Positions 50,592 to 62,362 of a stretch of 64,000 nucleotides of DNA are shown here, one piece after another. Location: positions 118,938,723-119,002,722 of the forward strand of contig CP136063.1 in the NCBI GenBank assembly GCA_032622095.1, given 5' to 3'. The number at the start of each line of letters is the position of its first letter. The first letter of the stretch is position 1. Below the pieces are notes generated by a model. It was not told the origin of the DNA. It saw only the letters and a program-made list of their open reading frames with translations, and made no database searches. Origin of the DNA: Siphonodentalium dalli. Its lineage: Eukaryota > Mollusca > Scaphopoda > Gadilida > Siphonodentaliidae. The translations under genes and the position numbers were made by a program.

Positions 50592-50732
50592 TATAGCACA
50601 TTCGTTCTTTGATGGCCACGTTGTCTTGCTGAACAGAATTGTGAGCACACTGTGCACCCATTCCACCAACAAAGGAATGAACAGGACAAGGAGTATCCTC
50701 GAAAACGCCAACGATATTTGATACGTTTCCTC
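50592..50732 (-). CDS. Chitin synthase exon 3, copy 2
   Basis: Identical to 38841-38981. It is the first of the two duplicates met by a transcript running from exon 2 at 58058. Acceptor at 50733-50734 (AG), donor GT at 50590-50591. Phase 0 on both sides. Confidence 0.88.
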
Positions 50733-51455
50733 CTAGAAGTAAACACAATATTATGATTTTATGTCGCGTTGGATAAATAGCCACTTGTATTTTTCTGATG
50801 GTTTGCCCTTGCATGTGTCGATCGAAAATTGATGATAAATTGTTATTATATCAAAGTGACTACCTGCCGGCCATATGCAGAGAAGTTCGAATGTTTATTC
50901 GACAAAACTACTCCTCCATATTTATATAATAACTACACATTTTGGACAAATTATGCCAGTTGATATTGGTATGATGAGTAATGTATATCCCATATGATTA
51001 TTAGGCAACGGACAAACTTTTCTCATAGATTTGTCAGTCATCGGGTTAGCATGGTACAAGACGGTGACCAATTAACATATTTCCCGTCCGCGTTGATAAT
51101 TTGCTCGGAGGTAAATATAGAGTCCGTATTTATTTATTTCACGCGTTTTGCTGAGTTTATAGAGTGATAACTTCTAAGTTTCCCCGTCAATAATCCACAT
51201 ACTATTAAAAAGTGTGATCGAGGAAGGAAAATAATTTACAAATAAATTTGTTTTATTCACAAATGCTATTGCGCCCTAGCTATTATATATCGCCCACATA
51301 TTGTAACCCCATTCGATTGACCCCCTTCCCTGTATAGTTGTCGCCCTAATGGGACAACATCCCTAATTTCTATTTAACAACCCCCATATAGTTATGTCCC
51401 ATCCAAATATTCCCTAACATTTATACACTCCCCGTCACAATTCTTTGATTCTTTA

Positions 51456-52610
51456 AAGGCCTACTAAATTTTCGAATGCTCAGATCACATTAAACACAAC
51501 ATATTCCATATTGTATACCATTTGGAAGTGGAACCAAATATATATATATATATATATATTCCACCAGAATGCGAAACGGCTGTGGCATATAGGAGTGTCC
51601 ACCAAGTGCTAGAGATTATCAGATTCATCGCAAGACATATCCCCCGTTATTCACCCCAGAATGCGTCATAATTCACAACTAAGAGATAGAGTTATTCCTC
51701 TTCGATTGAGATCGAAATTAAACACAGAACAAACGTCGGTACATTGACAAAATAAAACAACATGTTCACAGTTTATTCGACTGGATATGTTGATAATACA
51801 ATGTTTTGGAGCTTCCTCTTTCAAATGGCTGCGGGCACACGTACCACAGTAGCGATGGCATAGTACGTGTGACAATTTATTATGGTGCAGATTGGTGACA
51901 ATTGGTCGTCATATTTCTGTGCCATAGCTAGCCATGTTGCGCGCTGAGTTTCCGCACAATGAGTCGACTCGACCAATTAACCCGTTGCATTTCACCAAGG
52001 TTGATCCCTACTCATTACGTTTCGCTACATTGTATTCTCTACGATATATATATATATATATATAATTGCACGATCGATCGTCCAGACATTTGTTTGACGG
52101 TGGCAATCCCTCATTCACTCACATATCATGAACGTATTATGTTTTGTTCATATGATCTCAATTCATGTTTATCCACTTATATTATTTTCATGCGTATCAA
52201 GACAGTTCCCCGATTGCGTTTTTTTTTTATTTTGCGACGTTTAGTTCTACGCACAATTCCGCTATATATTATCATGTGGGCCAATGATGCTGTGTCGGAA
52301 CTGTTGGAGGAAATGCAGCTGCAAGAAAGTACTTGCATGGAATAAACAAAGCGAACTAGACAAGGACCAAGAACAAGAAAAAAGGCTGATTATAACGAAC
52401 GTTGGAGCGAATGTGCAGCGGCAACATAGCTAGCTATGGCGTATTAATTATGACAATCAATTGTCACCAAACTACACAATAATAAATTGTCACACCTACT
52501 ATTCCATCGCTACTGTGGTATGTGTGTCCGCAGCCAATGGTACATAATTGTGAATATGTTGTATATAATGTGATCTAGTGTTCAAAAATTAAGTGGGCCA
52601 TTAACTAGCC
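51456..52610. mobile_element. TIR element, AAAGGCCTACTAAATTTTCGAA type, copy 2
   Basis: Duplicate of 39703-40853, differing in (TA)n length near 51540. Confidence 0.6.
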
Positions 52611-52675
52611 TAATTATATTTAACCAAGTTCAAACTCTTACCAAAGCTGTTATATTACTTTGTAAATTTGTGTTT

Positions 52676-52713
<38 letters not shown>

Positions 52714-53106
52714 CACAGTTTTAAGTAACGTGTGCACAGTTATATATATTGTCCAATAATAACATCTCCCTTGACACTATGACGTCATAATTCAATTTAT
52801 CGTCTATTGAAAAGTGGCATATATATATTTGTAATACGACCCTGCCTAACTATGCTTAAAAGCCATGTCCTGATTGGCCAGTGGCCCGAGTTACCATGGC
52901 TATCTCGTTCCAGTTTTGTGGTACAATTCTACTTTTTCCAATTGTACCACGAAAAAAATCGGTTTATTCAGACGCCGCACGCGACTTTTCCCGTTTTTTC
53001 TAACTCCGCGCAAACGGGGCATCAACGGAGTACACCCGCACGTGCACCCGTAACCCTTTGAATTTTGCTACATCTTGACAACCGTTAACGAGAGAACAAT
53101 CTTACA

Positions 53107-53184
53107 ATGGCTTGCGAATTTTCTAGCGATTCGTCGTTTGAACGCAGTTTGGTTGCCAATGAATATGGTCCAGATGATGTTATG
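53107..53184 (+). CDS. Crypton recombinase exon 1
   Basis: 78 bases, 26 codons, from ATG to the donor ATG|GTATGT. It reads MACEFSSDSSFERSLVANEY and on, an acidic serine-rich start. Phase 0 at the end. The deleted copy has lost this ATG. Confidence 0.85.
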
Positions 53185-53794
53185 GTATGTTGATATATGT
53201 TACTACCAAAGAAAGTTACTTTATAAGTATATTAGGATTAAATGACAAAATAAATCAGTAAAATTTTATTTTCCATCTCGATCATATTCGTAATTCGATA
53301 TTTCGGAATCAAGTTGAAACTGAAAGCGTTTATTTTGTTCACCAAAGGGGGAATACTGACCAGTTTACTAAACTAGATCATTTAGATCCATTTTTGTAAG
53401 GAAAATGGTCTATAGTCGGTGATCATATTCATGTTGTTCCAACAACGGCCAACACAGAAATGACCGCAGTGCTGTTACCTTTACAATTTAAATGAAAGGC
53501 ACGGGCGCCGCTGAAAACACATCACTTTTTAGCCAATCACAACGATTATTTACGCAAACTAATTTGGTTTAGGCAAGATTGTTTGTTTATTCAATGATCA
53601 CTGCTTTGGTCAAATGACACATTAATAAATATAGAAGACTGTCTTTTATAGATGAAATTAAATTAAATTCCACAAGTTGCAATAAAGTAGATTGTATTAT
53701 TCAGAATAATTTCAATAAACTAACTTTTTAAAGACAATTTGACAAAATAAAACTTAATTTAAATTAAGTTAAAACAATTCCCTTATTTTTTCAG

Positions 53795-53932
53795 TGGTCG
53801 CCAAATACCGACAGAAATTCTTCACAGATGGCAAATTTCACAATGGAAGGCAGTAATGTCAGAGACTCTGAGTGTGGTATGCACATTCCATGGGACAGTA
53901 CCGACAGCGATTTTGAGACAGAAGTCAACATG
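53795..53932 (+). CDS. Crypton recombinase exon 2
   Basis: 138 bases, 46 codons, between the acceptor TTTTTTCAG and the donor ATG|GTACAA. Polar and acidic; no domain recognised. Phase 0 both sides. Confidence 0.82.
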
Positions 53933-54374
53933 GTACAATACATAAATTTTTTTCTCAAAATAATGCTATGCATATATATATACTAGTCTCTAGCCTTATA
54001 CTATAGGTCATATAGCCTAAGTTATACTAAGTTATAGGCTTTCCTGGCTTTATGTTGGTCATATGAATCATTAGGATTTAAGTAATTTATGACCCTGACT
54101 CAATCTGTATTCAGGCAAAATATCATGGAATTTAAATAATCACATAAGATTTCAAAATAATTTAAATAAATTAACTTATTAGTTGGAAATTCCAAAATTA
54201 GGAGTAACACAAATGAATTCTTTGTCTGTCACAAGAAGTTGGCAGAACCACTGTAGCAATAACCAATAATACATGTACCAAAGTAGTTATGTATTTTGAT
54301 TTTTTTTTTATTGGAATAACAATTAAACAAAAAACAAATAGGGTCCAAATCAACAGGACTTCTCCATATTTCAG

Positions 54375-54557
54375 CTTGAAAGTGTGAACACAAGGCCAAC
54401 AGGTGGATATGTTACTCAGCCTCAAGCCAGCTGCACCAAAACCCAACCAAGGATTGCCAACCCAACAAGAACTCCAACAGAATCTGCAACATTCCAGACC
54501 CATATTGGTGGTTCCTCTTCAAGTGCAACAGCTTTACATGAAGATATAGCCACAGAG
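54375..54557 (+). CDS. Crypton recombinase exon 3
   Basis: 183 bases, 61 codons, between the acceptor CATATTTCAG and the donor GAG|GTATGT. Thr/Pro/Ser-rich linker sequence, likely disordered. Phase 0 both sides. Confidence 0.82.
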
Positions 54558-54703
54558 GTATGTACAGGGGCATTTGACAAGTGGTATTTATTTCTTTAAT
54601 AAGTGTATCTTGAATGATGGGGCATTATTTTTTATTGCAGAACATATATTGTTATTGAAATCAGGCATCATAAATTTTATGTTCTTCCAAATTGTTATTT
54701 CAG

Positions 54704-54821
54704 GATCCAACAGATGACCGATTTCGCAGATTAACTGAAGGAGAAATGGAAAGCATGGTATCTGCAAAAGACAGCCTAAATACTAAAAAGAACACAAAAT
54801 GGGGCATCGGACTCTTCAAAA
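54704..54821 (+). CDS. Crypton recombinase exon 4
   Basis: 118 bases from the acceptor GTTATTTCAG to the donor AAAA|GTAAGC, ending in phase 1. It reads through TKKNTKWGIGLFK, the lead-in to the N-terminal core-binding region, and joins exon 5 in frame as FKKWLTANG. Confidence 0.88.
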
Positions 54822-54869
54822 GTAAGCACACTGATACAGCATATATCTCAATCCAGTTTTGTGGTACAA

Positions 54870-55270
54870 TTCTATTTTTTTCAGATTATTCAGATGTTAC
54901 CACCAAAAAAAAACAAACAAACAAACAAATTGTGATACAATCTGAAAAAATAAAATTGTACCACAAAAATATTGATTTAATCAGATTGCAGCATTGGATT
55001 TTTCACACAAAAATATTTTTTTTCAGATTATTCAGATTATATATACCACAAAAAAAAATTGTGATACAATCTGAAAAAATAGAATTGTACCACAAAAAAA
55101 TATTTAATCACATTTTTCAGCATTGGACTTTTCACACAAATAAAAACAATGTCAGATTATTCAGATTATACTGAAAAAAAAATAATTTGTGATACAATCT
55201 GAAAAAAGTTAATTGTACCACAAAAAAATAGATTTAATCAGATTGCAGCATTGGACTTTTCACACAAATA
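54870..55270 (+). repeat. 128-bp tandem repeat in Crypton intron 4
   Basis: Three units, marked by GCATTGGACTTTTCACACAA near 54991, 55120 and 55248. Each also has AATTGTGATACAATCTGAAA and AATTGTACCACAAAAA. The large duplication breakpoint (55160/43403) lies inside this array. Confidence 0.88.
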
Positions 55271-55325
55271 AATTTATGTTTCTAAACTTTCTGTTTAAAC
55301 ATATTTACAATTAATGCAATGAAAC

Positions 55326-55399
55326 GCGTCGTCCTACAATCAGTTTTTTGTGGTACAACTTGACCATACACACCTCTACACCGTGTATTTATTTCCTAA
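55326..55399 (+). mobile_element. Half of the terminal palindrome inserted in intron 4
   Basis: 74 bases matching the right half of the 3' palindrome (GCGTCGTCCTACAATCAG to TATTTATTTCCT). It is flanked by a 21-base direct repeat containing ACAATTAATGCAATGAAAC at 55305-55325 and 55400-55420. It sits 41 bases upstream of exon 5. Confidence 0.88.
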
Positions 55400-55440
55400 T
55401 TACAATTAATGCAATGAAACAAATTATATTTCAATTTCAG

Positions 55441-56618
55441 AATGGTTGACAGCAAATGGAACGAGAGAAGATTTCGAAGCTCTGAACATTGCGGAACTTG
55501 ACGATTTGCTGAGGCGGTTCTATGCAGAGGTTCGAACAAACCGAAGAGAAGCTTACGGAAAGTCAGCTATGATCGGTTTACGAGCCTCAATAAATCGGCA
55601 TCTGAGGAGTCCTCCATTTGAAAGAAACATTAACATTGCAACGGATTCAGAATTCAACAGATCAAACAACATGTTTTTGAGTGTTTTAAAGTTATTGAAA
55701 CGCGATGGTAAAGACGTTTCAAAGCACCATGATGCAATATGCCAAAATGATTTGCAAAAGCTATTGGGCGAGATGGCTATTGCATCAGGTGCAGTGTTTG
55801 ATCTATCAAATCCTACAGCTCTGCAGAGGAAGGTCTGGTTTGACATAACGCTGAATTTTGGTCGACGAGGCAGGGAAAACATCCGAAGTTTAAAGAAAGA
55901 AGATTATTGTGTTAAGGAAGATGAAAACGGTCATCGTTATCTGGAATTGAAGTATAATGAGGCAACAAAAACCAGGCCTGGATCCACCAAAGATGACAAC
56001 ACACCCAAAGGGAGGATGTATGAATCAGGAAAGGAAAACTGCCCTTTAAAATCATATAAATTATACATTTCAAAATTAAATCCTGATTGTGAATTCCTAT
56101 TCCAGAAGCCAAGAACATTATCATCTTTCGAACCAGACACTACATTGGTGTGGTATGAACGGAGACCGATAGGCGTCCACACGATCGAGAAGATGATGAA
56201 GGTTATATCGCACTTAGCTAAACTAAGCAAGGTTTATACAAACCATTGTGTTCGGGCAACAACGGTAACCCTGCTGTCGCATGCAGGAATAGAAGCACGA
56301 GAAATCATGCGAGTATCCGGCCATAGGTGTGAACAATCTATACGGTCATATAATACAGACTCAACCACAACACAGAAGAGACGTTATTCCGAGATTCTGC
56401 AATGCATACCGGTGGAAACCAACCAGAATCAAGTTCAAGCTATTGAGAATAGTGCTACGTCTAGAGTAGAAACCAACCAAAATCAGTCTAATAGTGCTAC
56501 ATCTTGTTCACAGTATAACTTTAATCTCACTCAGCAGGCGACAAGAGAAATCAGCAATGCCAGTGGACAGTTCACGATTAAAGATTGCCAAGTCACTATC
56601 AACAACTACTACAAATGA
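55441..56618 (+). CDS. Crypton-type tyrosine recombinase, catalytic exon 5
   Basis: Begins after the acceptor TTTCAATTTCAG. The joined protein has 564 residues, 391 of them wholly within this exon. The catalytic set of tyrosine recombinases is complete: Arg in GRRGRENIRSL (about 315-321), the HxxR box in NHCVRAT (His 441, Arg 444), His 467 in VSGHR and the nucleophile Tyr 476 in RSYN. The R...HxxR...H...Y order and the RRGREN context fit animal Crypton/DUF3504 proteins. The N-terminal part (FKKWLTAN through about 270) would bind DNA. The tail has two VETNQNQ repeats and ends in FTIKDCQVTINNYYK. No stop or frameshift interrupts it, so it may be active or domesticated. AATAAA follows at 56634. 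Confidence 0.93.
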
Positions 56619-56764
56619 GCTTGTTTAAATCCTAATAAAATCATATTTCACCATATTAAACTATTATTACTCAATTCACATATTGTGTTAATTTTTTCAA
56701 TTCCCCACTTCTCCAAAAATATGATTAAAGAAATAATTGCACGGTGTATGGACTTATGACAAAA

Positions 56765-56822
56765 TTGTAACACATTTTTTTGTGGTACAATCTGAAAAAG
56801 TGGAATTGTACCACAAAAATGG
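56765..56822. repeat. GTACCAC hairpin downstream of the recombinase
   Basis: TTTTTGTGGTACAATCTGAA is followed within 30 bases by GAATTGTACCACAAAAA, forming a short stem. An equivalent pair precedes exon 1 (52915-52950), so the gene is bracketed by such hairpins. Confidence 0.8.
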
Positions 56823-57678
56823 GAACAACATTTCAATTTGGGGTACCAAGCAGGGCATATACCGGTATCTCATCTGCCCTGCCCTGCCAATGTGCCTTAT
56901 AATAGTGATGGTCTAATAATAGTGGCTCATAATAAATATAAATCGTAGGTATTTTTTCCAAAATTAATAATAGTGTCGGCACTATTTATTATCTGCGGGC
57001 ACCAGATGATACGTGTACTGACAGGATCTCCAGGCAGGGTCATAATCATATATAAGAAACCTGACACTCACAGAGCAAAATATTTGATTTACATTTTGCA
57101 CTAGTTAGTTCAATTTCAAATTGAAGAGAAAATTTGTCAAAATTGTGACAAATAAGTGTTTTTTCCCCCGGGTCAAAAAATGGCATAAGTTAGGTCTTCC
57201 ATAACATAGTATAGAGGAAATATCTAGATAACTCACCAATCCGTAGTGTTCATCTATATGAACATGGAATGGAATCAATGGATGTATTGTAAATGCATAA
57301 CCAAAGACAGATGACGAGTAAGTCCGTGATATTCCTGTCACCGTATTTCGTGCATGTGATAAATTCGGGTATTTCCAGGTATTTCAGCCGTATATAATTC
57401 ACCTACGATGATCGGGACCTGTATTTGTGGTTCTAAATAAGTTGCCATAGTTGGAATTTATTATTGCGGATCGTTAATGGCTATTATGTTGTCTCAATAT
57501 TTTTTTCAAACGACGTCACGTGACTCCATTGTTACCAAGAGTACTCCGTGCAAAGAAATCGAGTACGCCCAATCAGAATTACACCACGAAATGTTTTCTC
57601 ACCTGAGGCCGTAAAAGCGGAGTATTTCGCTGACAATTCAGTCGAATTATGACCAGAAACCTTCAGTCGTATTACAAA

Positions 57679-57824
57679 AGAAATAAATACACGGTGTATC
57701 GGTGTGTATGGTCAAGTTGTACCACAAAAAACTGATTGTAGGACTCCGCTACGCGTCGTCCTACAATCAGTTTTTTGTGGTACAACTTGACCATACACAC
57801 CTCTACACCGTGTATTTATTTCTT
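57679..57824. repeat. 146-bp palindrome at the Crypton 3' end
   Basis: Arms of about 68 bases running AAGAAATAAATACACGGTGT through TTGTACCACAAAA to CTACAATCAG, closing over about ten bases. Arms differ at only a few positions. Confidence 0.95.
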
Positions 57825-58057
57825 AAATATATAGTGTTATGCGGAGTTTGTCAACGGATTATAGTTGAACTACCACTGAACTTGATCTCCAGCCTTGACG
57901 GGCGAAGTTAAAGATTTTAATTAATAACAATAAACTTTTATCTGCGGAACATGACAGCAGTAAAACAATGTATTCACTTTAGGATTTCCTATATATGATT
58001 TCTTATCAAATATTCAATCTTGACAATTTCAGTGATGCCAGTTAAAGCGAAACTCAC

Positions 58058-58232
58058 ATTTCCTTTGTGCGTTGCCATAAGCAAAATGGCGATGACCCCG
58101 GCCACACTTCCGAATAAAGTTGTCAGACTGATCCCGATGTAGAACAGAAATCGGACTAATTTTAGAAATATTTTCTCCGCCCTGTTGTCGCCACCATGTA
58201 ATCTCTCTGTTACTTTAAATCTATCATAAGCC
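58058..58232 (-). CDS. Chitin synthase exon 2
   Basis: 175 bases from the acceptor TTCTGACAG to the donor AAT|GTGAGT. It reads AYDRFKVTERLHGG and NRAEKIFLKLVRFLF, then a hydrophobic membrane segment ending LLMATHKGN. Phase 2 on entry joins exon 1 exactly, and phase 0 on exit joins exon 3. It lies just outside the Crypton element. Confidence 0.85.
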
Positions 58233-59956
58233 CTGTCAGAACAGAAAAGAACTCTTCACAATATAAAAGATGAGAGCGACACACTTTTATGACAATATTG
58301 GGAGAATAATCTCAACATTTAAGCTATTGTACTTATAATTCAAAACGTTGTCATTGTAATCGATTTTAAACACGAATAATATCAAATGAGATAGAAATTG
58401 CCGATTCTCGCAATCCATTGGCCGATAACAGTGATTTTTTTCAAGCAATTCACCCACTACACGAATTGTTAAGATATTGTAGGATCTGTTTTTTCTAAAC
58501 ATTAACATTAGGTATATTACTGTACATGAAATTTATATTTTTTTAGGAGGGATAAAAGATATTGACATAAAAAAGCTAAACTTACCCCCCCCCCCAAAAT
58601 AACTCGTTGACGAACCCTTGTCTTTGCCTGGCTTACATAGGCATACTCTATATATAGCTAATTCTGCTAGCGTCCGTCTTTAGCAAATCACACAGTTCTA
58701 AAACATCTCAACGTGACAGCCATAAACTAGTTTTCCAATATATGAGGTTATATCCTACGCAGAACTATTAATGTATTTCGTTTCTTCATTTAAATATCAA
58801 TCACACTCATACAATGGCAGCCAATATGGCATCCATGATCCTGTCGATCTGTTCAGGATAGTAGGTTTCTTGGGATGAATATAACGTCCCCATAGAGCGT
58901 TATAACATTCATATTTACCTGACGTCCCTTGATTTCAGATGGAATAGGCAATTTGAATCAGAGTAGGTTGTTTTATTGGGGTTAATAGTGGTTTCAGTCA
59001 CTAAACCATACATTGAGGTCAGTTTTATGTGGATGGAAGGCAGATCAGATGGTCAATTGAAACGGTAAACTCAATTGCACTAGCAACCACCGACTCCCAC
59101 GGGAAGCAATTAACGAACTTGTCCAGATGTACGAGTCAAGTTACATTCCTGTTTCGTATATCATAAATTCGCGTCATGACAACAGAGCCACCGGGGTCCG
59201 CTCAGAAGAATGTGGTTCTGAACAACTCGATGACGCAGTTTAATGGGCAGAATGTGTTGTAGCATTATTACGACCGGATTGGTGTAGTTCTGATATTATG
59301 TCAAATATAATGAGCATTTTAAATCCCTTTTCAATGTTGGCAATGGCGTTGTATATTTTCCGAAACGAATCGCAACGGTTCCCATTCTCATCGACCGAAC
59401 CGATAATATTATTCGAATTCCGTACATCCACGTTTGGTTTAACTCACGAACTGTTATGACAAACACTAAGAAATGTGAAAATAACTGTCGACAGCATACG
59501 CGATGCTGGTTTTTGGGGAATACTATGGTAAATCATGTAAACATAAACATACGAGCACATTATGTGGTACAAAGTCTGTTGTCTATCGACATACAAAATG
59601 AGTACCCTTTAGTTATGTTATACGAGCTTTAGCCCTCCACATGTCCCTCGGGGTGTCGCGGGTATTGGTGGTGAGGCACGATGGCCAAACTTATTTTCAG
59701 GATTCGTCATCTCCGGTTTAAACCTCCGAGTTTAATCCTGGTTTAAATCTACATTGGCGGTGCAGCCAAAACCGGATCTAAGTGGGCGTTTTTGTTCTTC
59801 AGTTACCAACTAATTGACAACTCGATTTGGTGATATATATGAGCATACCTATCGGACCAAAAGACCGACCAATATAATGATTATTGACATGTCATAAATT
59901 ACCGCGAACGCGTGCACGCTCATACGCCAAGTATTATATAGCAAACTATATATAAT

Positions 59957-60506
59957 TGGGGATCACGATTAGATGGCTAGTGACATCTAATCGTGAGCAC
60001 AGGTGGCACGCGATGTTCGATTGAATATCAGAATGTTGGATATAATTTAATCCCATATCCCATAATATGTCAAATATAGCGAATTATCGAAATATGAAAT
60101 ATATAACGAAAAAGCAAAATAGGAAAATACAGCGAAATAGCGAAATAAAGCGAAATATAGAGCGAAATATGGGAATAGGAAATTATATTTATAAACGAAA
60201 TAACGGAGATATTTGAAGAAGTGTTTTTGACGAAATAACGGACATATTTGAAGAAGTATTTTAAAGAGCGTACACCCAAACCTCCCCAATCTCACCCACC
60301 CAATAGAAAAATTGTGACTTATATTTCACCAGAGTTACTCTATTGTGGTGTTACAATTTCTCATACAAATCGCCGTTATTTCGTCAAAGTACATTCTTTA
60401 TAGAGTTATTACCATTCAGATTAAATATGATATTCAATCGAAACCACGCGTGCCTCCCGTGGTCGTGATTATATGCCAATAGCCATCTAATCGTGAACCC
60501 CGATTG
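59957..60506. mobile_element. MITE, GGGGATCACGATTAGATGGC type
   Basis: Left end GGGGATCACGATTAGATGGC, right end the complement of GGGGTTCACGATTAGATGGC. Inner inverted matches include CGATTGAATATCA against TGATATTCAATCG. The centre contains repeated GCGAAATA. About 550 bases, non-coding. Confidence 0.72.
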
Positions 60507-61589
60507 ACTATCTTTTGGTAGTCAAACGTGTGCGTATTAGGTGCTATATTTAGTGCAAACAATATTTTATTCTCAATAACACGTTTATAAATACATATAA
60601 AATTTGACTTACAACACAATCCCGCACATTACAATAATGTTAACACGTGCATGTGTCGCAGTATATACGAGATGAGAAAGGGATCTTACTGTAAGCTGTG
60701 TAAGCTTATATTTGTCATTTCCTCATCGGATATTCACATGGGCGATAACAGGTTTATCATTAATATCTAATTGAGTTATTTTGGCTGCCAATTAAATATA
60801 TAGCTTCCTACCGGCCCTCCCCTCAGTATATATATTTACAAACGCCGGACAATATTAGAGCCAAGTATAGCATGTTTGTCAGCTGATATTTTGTTATATC
60901 GTGGTTGTCTGGCTGCAATATCCGAACCATTTCGACTATCACTATAAATATCGATAAACCACACGCATAACGGTTATCAGACGTGAATCGACGAACATTC
61001 AACAAGCAGGAATGAACTTTTCGAGTGGCTACATTATAAAACCGTTTGAGCAATTATTACCAACCTTTTGGCTCTAATGTAGTAGCAAAATGGCGTGATA
61101 CGATATAATAATGGACAATAATACCCAATCGCGATATACCAAAGATTTCGTCATACGTTCATATTTGGCGGCCATATTGGACGTCATAGTGACTGGGTAA
61201 AAAAGCAAAAATTGTCTATTGGTTTCAGTGGAAAAAAGTTCACCAAAAAGTCGCTGAACCGCGCCTTCATGTATACTAACTTTTCAAAATTCCACCCTTA
61301 TATATACCCGCGTAAAACAAGACCACAGCATGTCCACCGTATCACATGCATGGTACACCTCTGATATACATCTCGCATAACATAATTATACATTTACACT
61401 ATGACTTCTATATTTGATTTGCACGGATAGACAATGAAGATAGTGCGAAAACTACAAGTCACACATTTACTTGAGAAGAAAATTCAGTTTATATATAGTA
61501 TGAGTTTGTGGGGGTCACTGTTGAGTCGGGTCGGGTTAAACCTTTCACGGAGAGTCGATACAGGCATTTGTTATGACTTGCAAAAAATA

Positions 61590-62090
61590 CTGTTTCTTGA
61601 ACTCAGGAATAGCCGTGACATATTGAAGTCATTAGTTCGCATATAATTTTGACGTCTCTCGTGAGAAAATATCAATATATTCGATTTTCGGTCGCAAATT
61701 TGTAATTTGTCTTATAGTATCCGCAATTAATCATGTTATTTGTTAATGATAGTCAAATAGCTCTTAAATGATGGCAATAAAATTCATCTTGCACTGATTT
61801 TGTCGATGGGCTTGTCGCGGCTTGTTCGTCGAACTCAGGAATAACTCTGACACAATTTTTTTTTACCATCAACTCATAGTAGATATCCACGTAGTTGGAG
61901 AGAAAACGTTATTCCAGTTTCAGTAAGAAATAAAAAAAAAAATTATTATTCATTTTTCCGATTTTCATTCGAAAATTTCGAATATGTATAATAGTGTCCA
62001 TTTTTTAAATGTTATTCGATAAGTGACTTCAAATAGCTCTCAAATATTACCAAGTAAATTCAAATTGCACAAATTATGTGGACAACGGAC
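61590..62090 (+). repeat. Degenerate dimer
   Basis: GAACTCAGGAATA occurs at about 61600 and 61835, and AAATAGCTCTTAAAT-like segments at about 61756 and 62030. The spacing is imperfect (235-275), so this is an old duplication. Confidence 0.5.
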
Positions 62091-62362
62091 GATACTAGTG
62101 GTAATACTAAAATGTGTGACTTTTACCAGACAACGACCGTTTTTTTTATACGCTACAGTTTAGGAAACAATGCGCTATAGTGTATTCCATTTTTATGCAT
62201 GGCTAAGGGCTAAGATTATAATACGTATTTCAAGCTATTATATATCCACTACGACACGTTTAATTTGAGAGCTCGACAATACAGGGTAGCTCAAAAACTA
62301 GAGGCCCTATGAGAGATCAGTACAGGCCTAAAATGTATAATGTATGTATTTGTCACACTCAC

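Larger units (their letters stand above)
43404..55160 (+). repeat. 11.8 kb tandem duplication, copy 2
   Basis: Begins at the junction TCAGATTAT|TCGCTTTGATT. The original right flank continues as TCAGATTATTCAG at 55152, so the junction shares only TC. It lacks the 89-bp segment near position 45980 and lacks the left foldback arm, which lies only before copy 1. Confidence 0.97.
52829..57824 (+). mobile_element. Crypton-type tyrosine recombinase element, intact, about 5.0 kb
   Basis: Starts TTGTAATACGACC, carries a five-exon recombinase gene, and reaches the inverted motif GTCGTATTACAA at 57666-57677, followed by a 146-bp palindrome ending at 57824. The deleted copy at 26857-28468 shares exactly these two ends, including the palindrome, while flanks differ. 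Eleven TTGTACCAC/GTGGTACAA motifs are scattered in its non-coding parts. Cryptons as described usually lack terminal inverted repeats, so this arrangement is unusual for the family. It lies in the chitin synthase intron between exons 2 and 3, on the opposite strand. Confidence 0.82.
58233..62362 (-). other. Chitin synthase intron 1
   Basis: Contains the MITE at 59957-60506, GAAATA-rich sequence at 60085-60200 and a degenerate dimer at 61590-62090. No further exons are recognised. Confidence 0.5.

Noticed and set aside
57702-57911. 69-codon frame starting in the Crypton palindrome
   Set aside because: A related start occurs at 26949 only because the palindrome is repeated; no independent coding signal.
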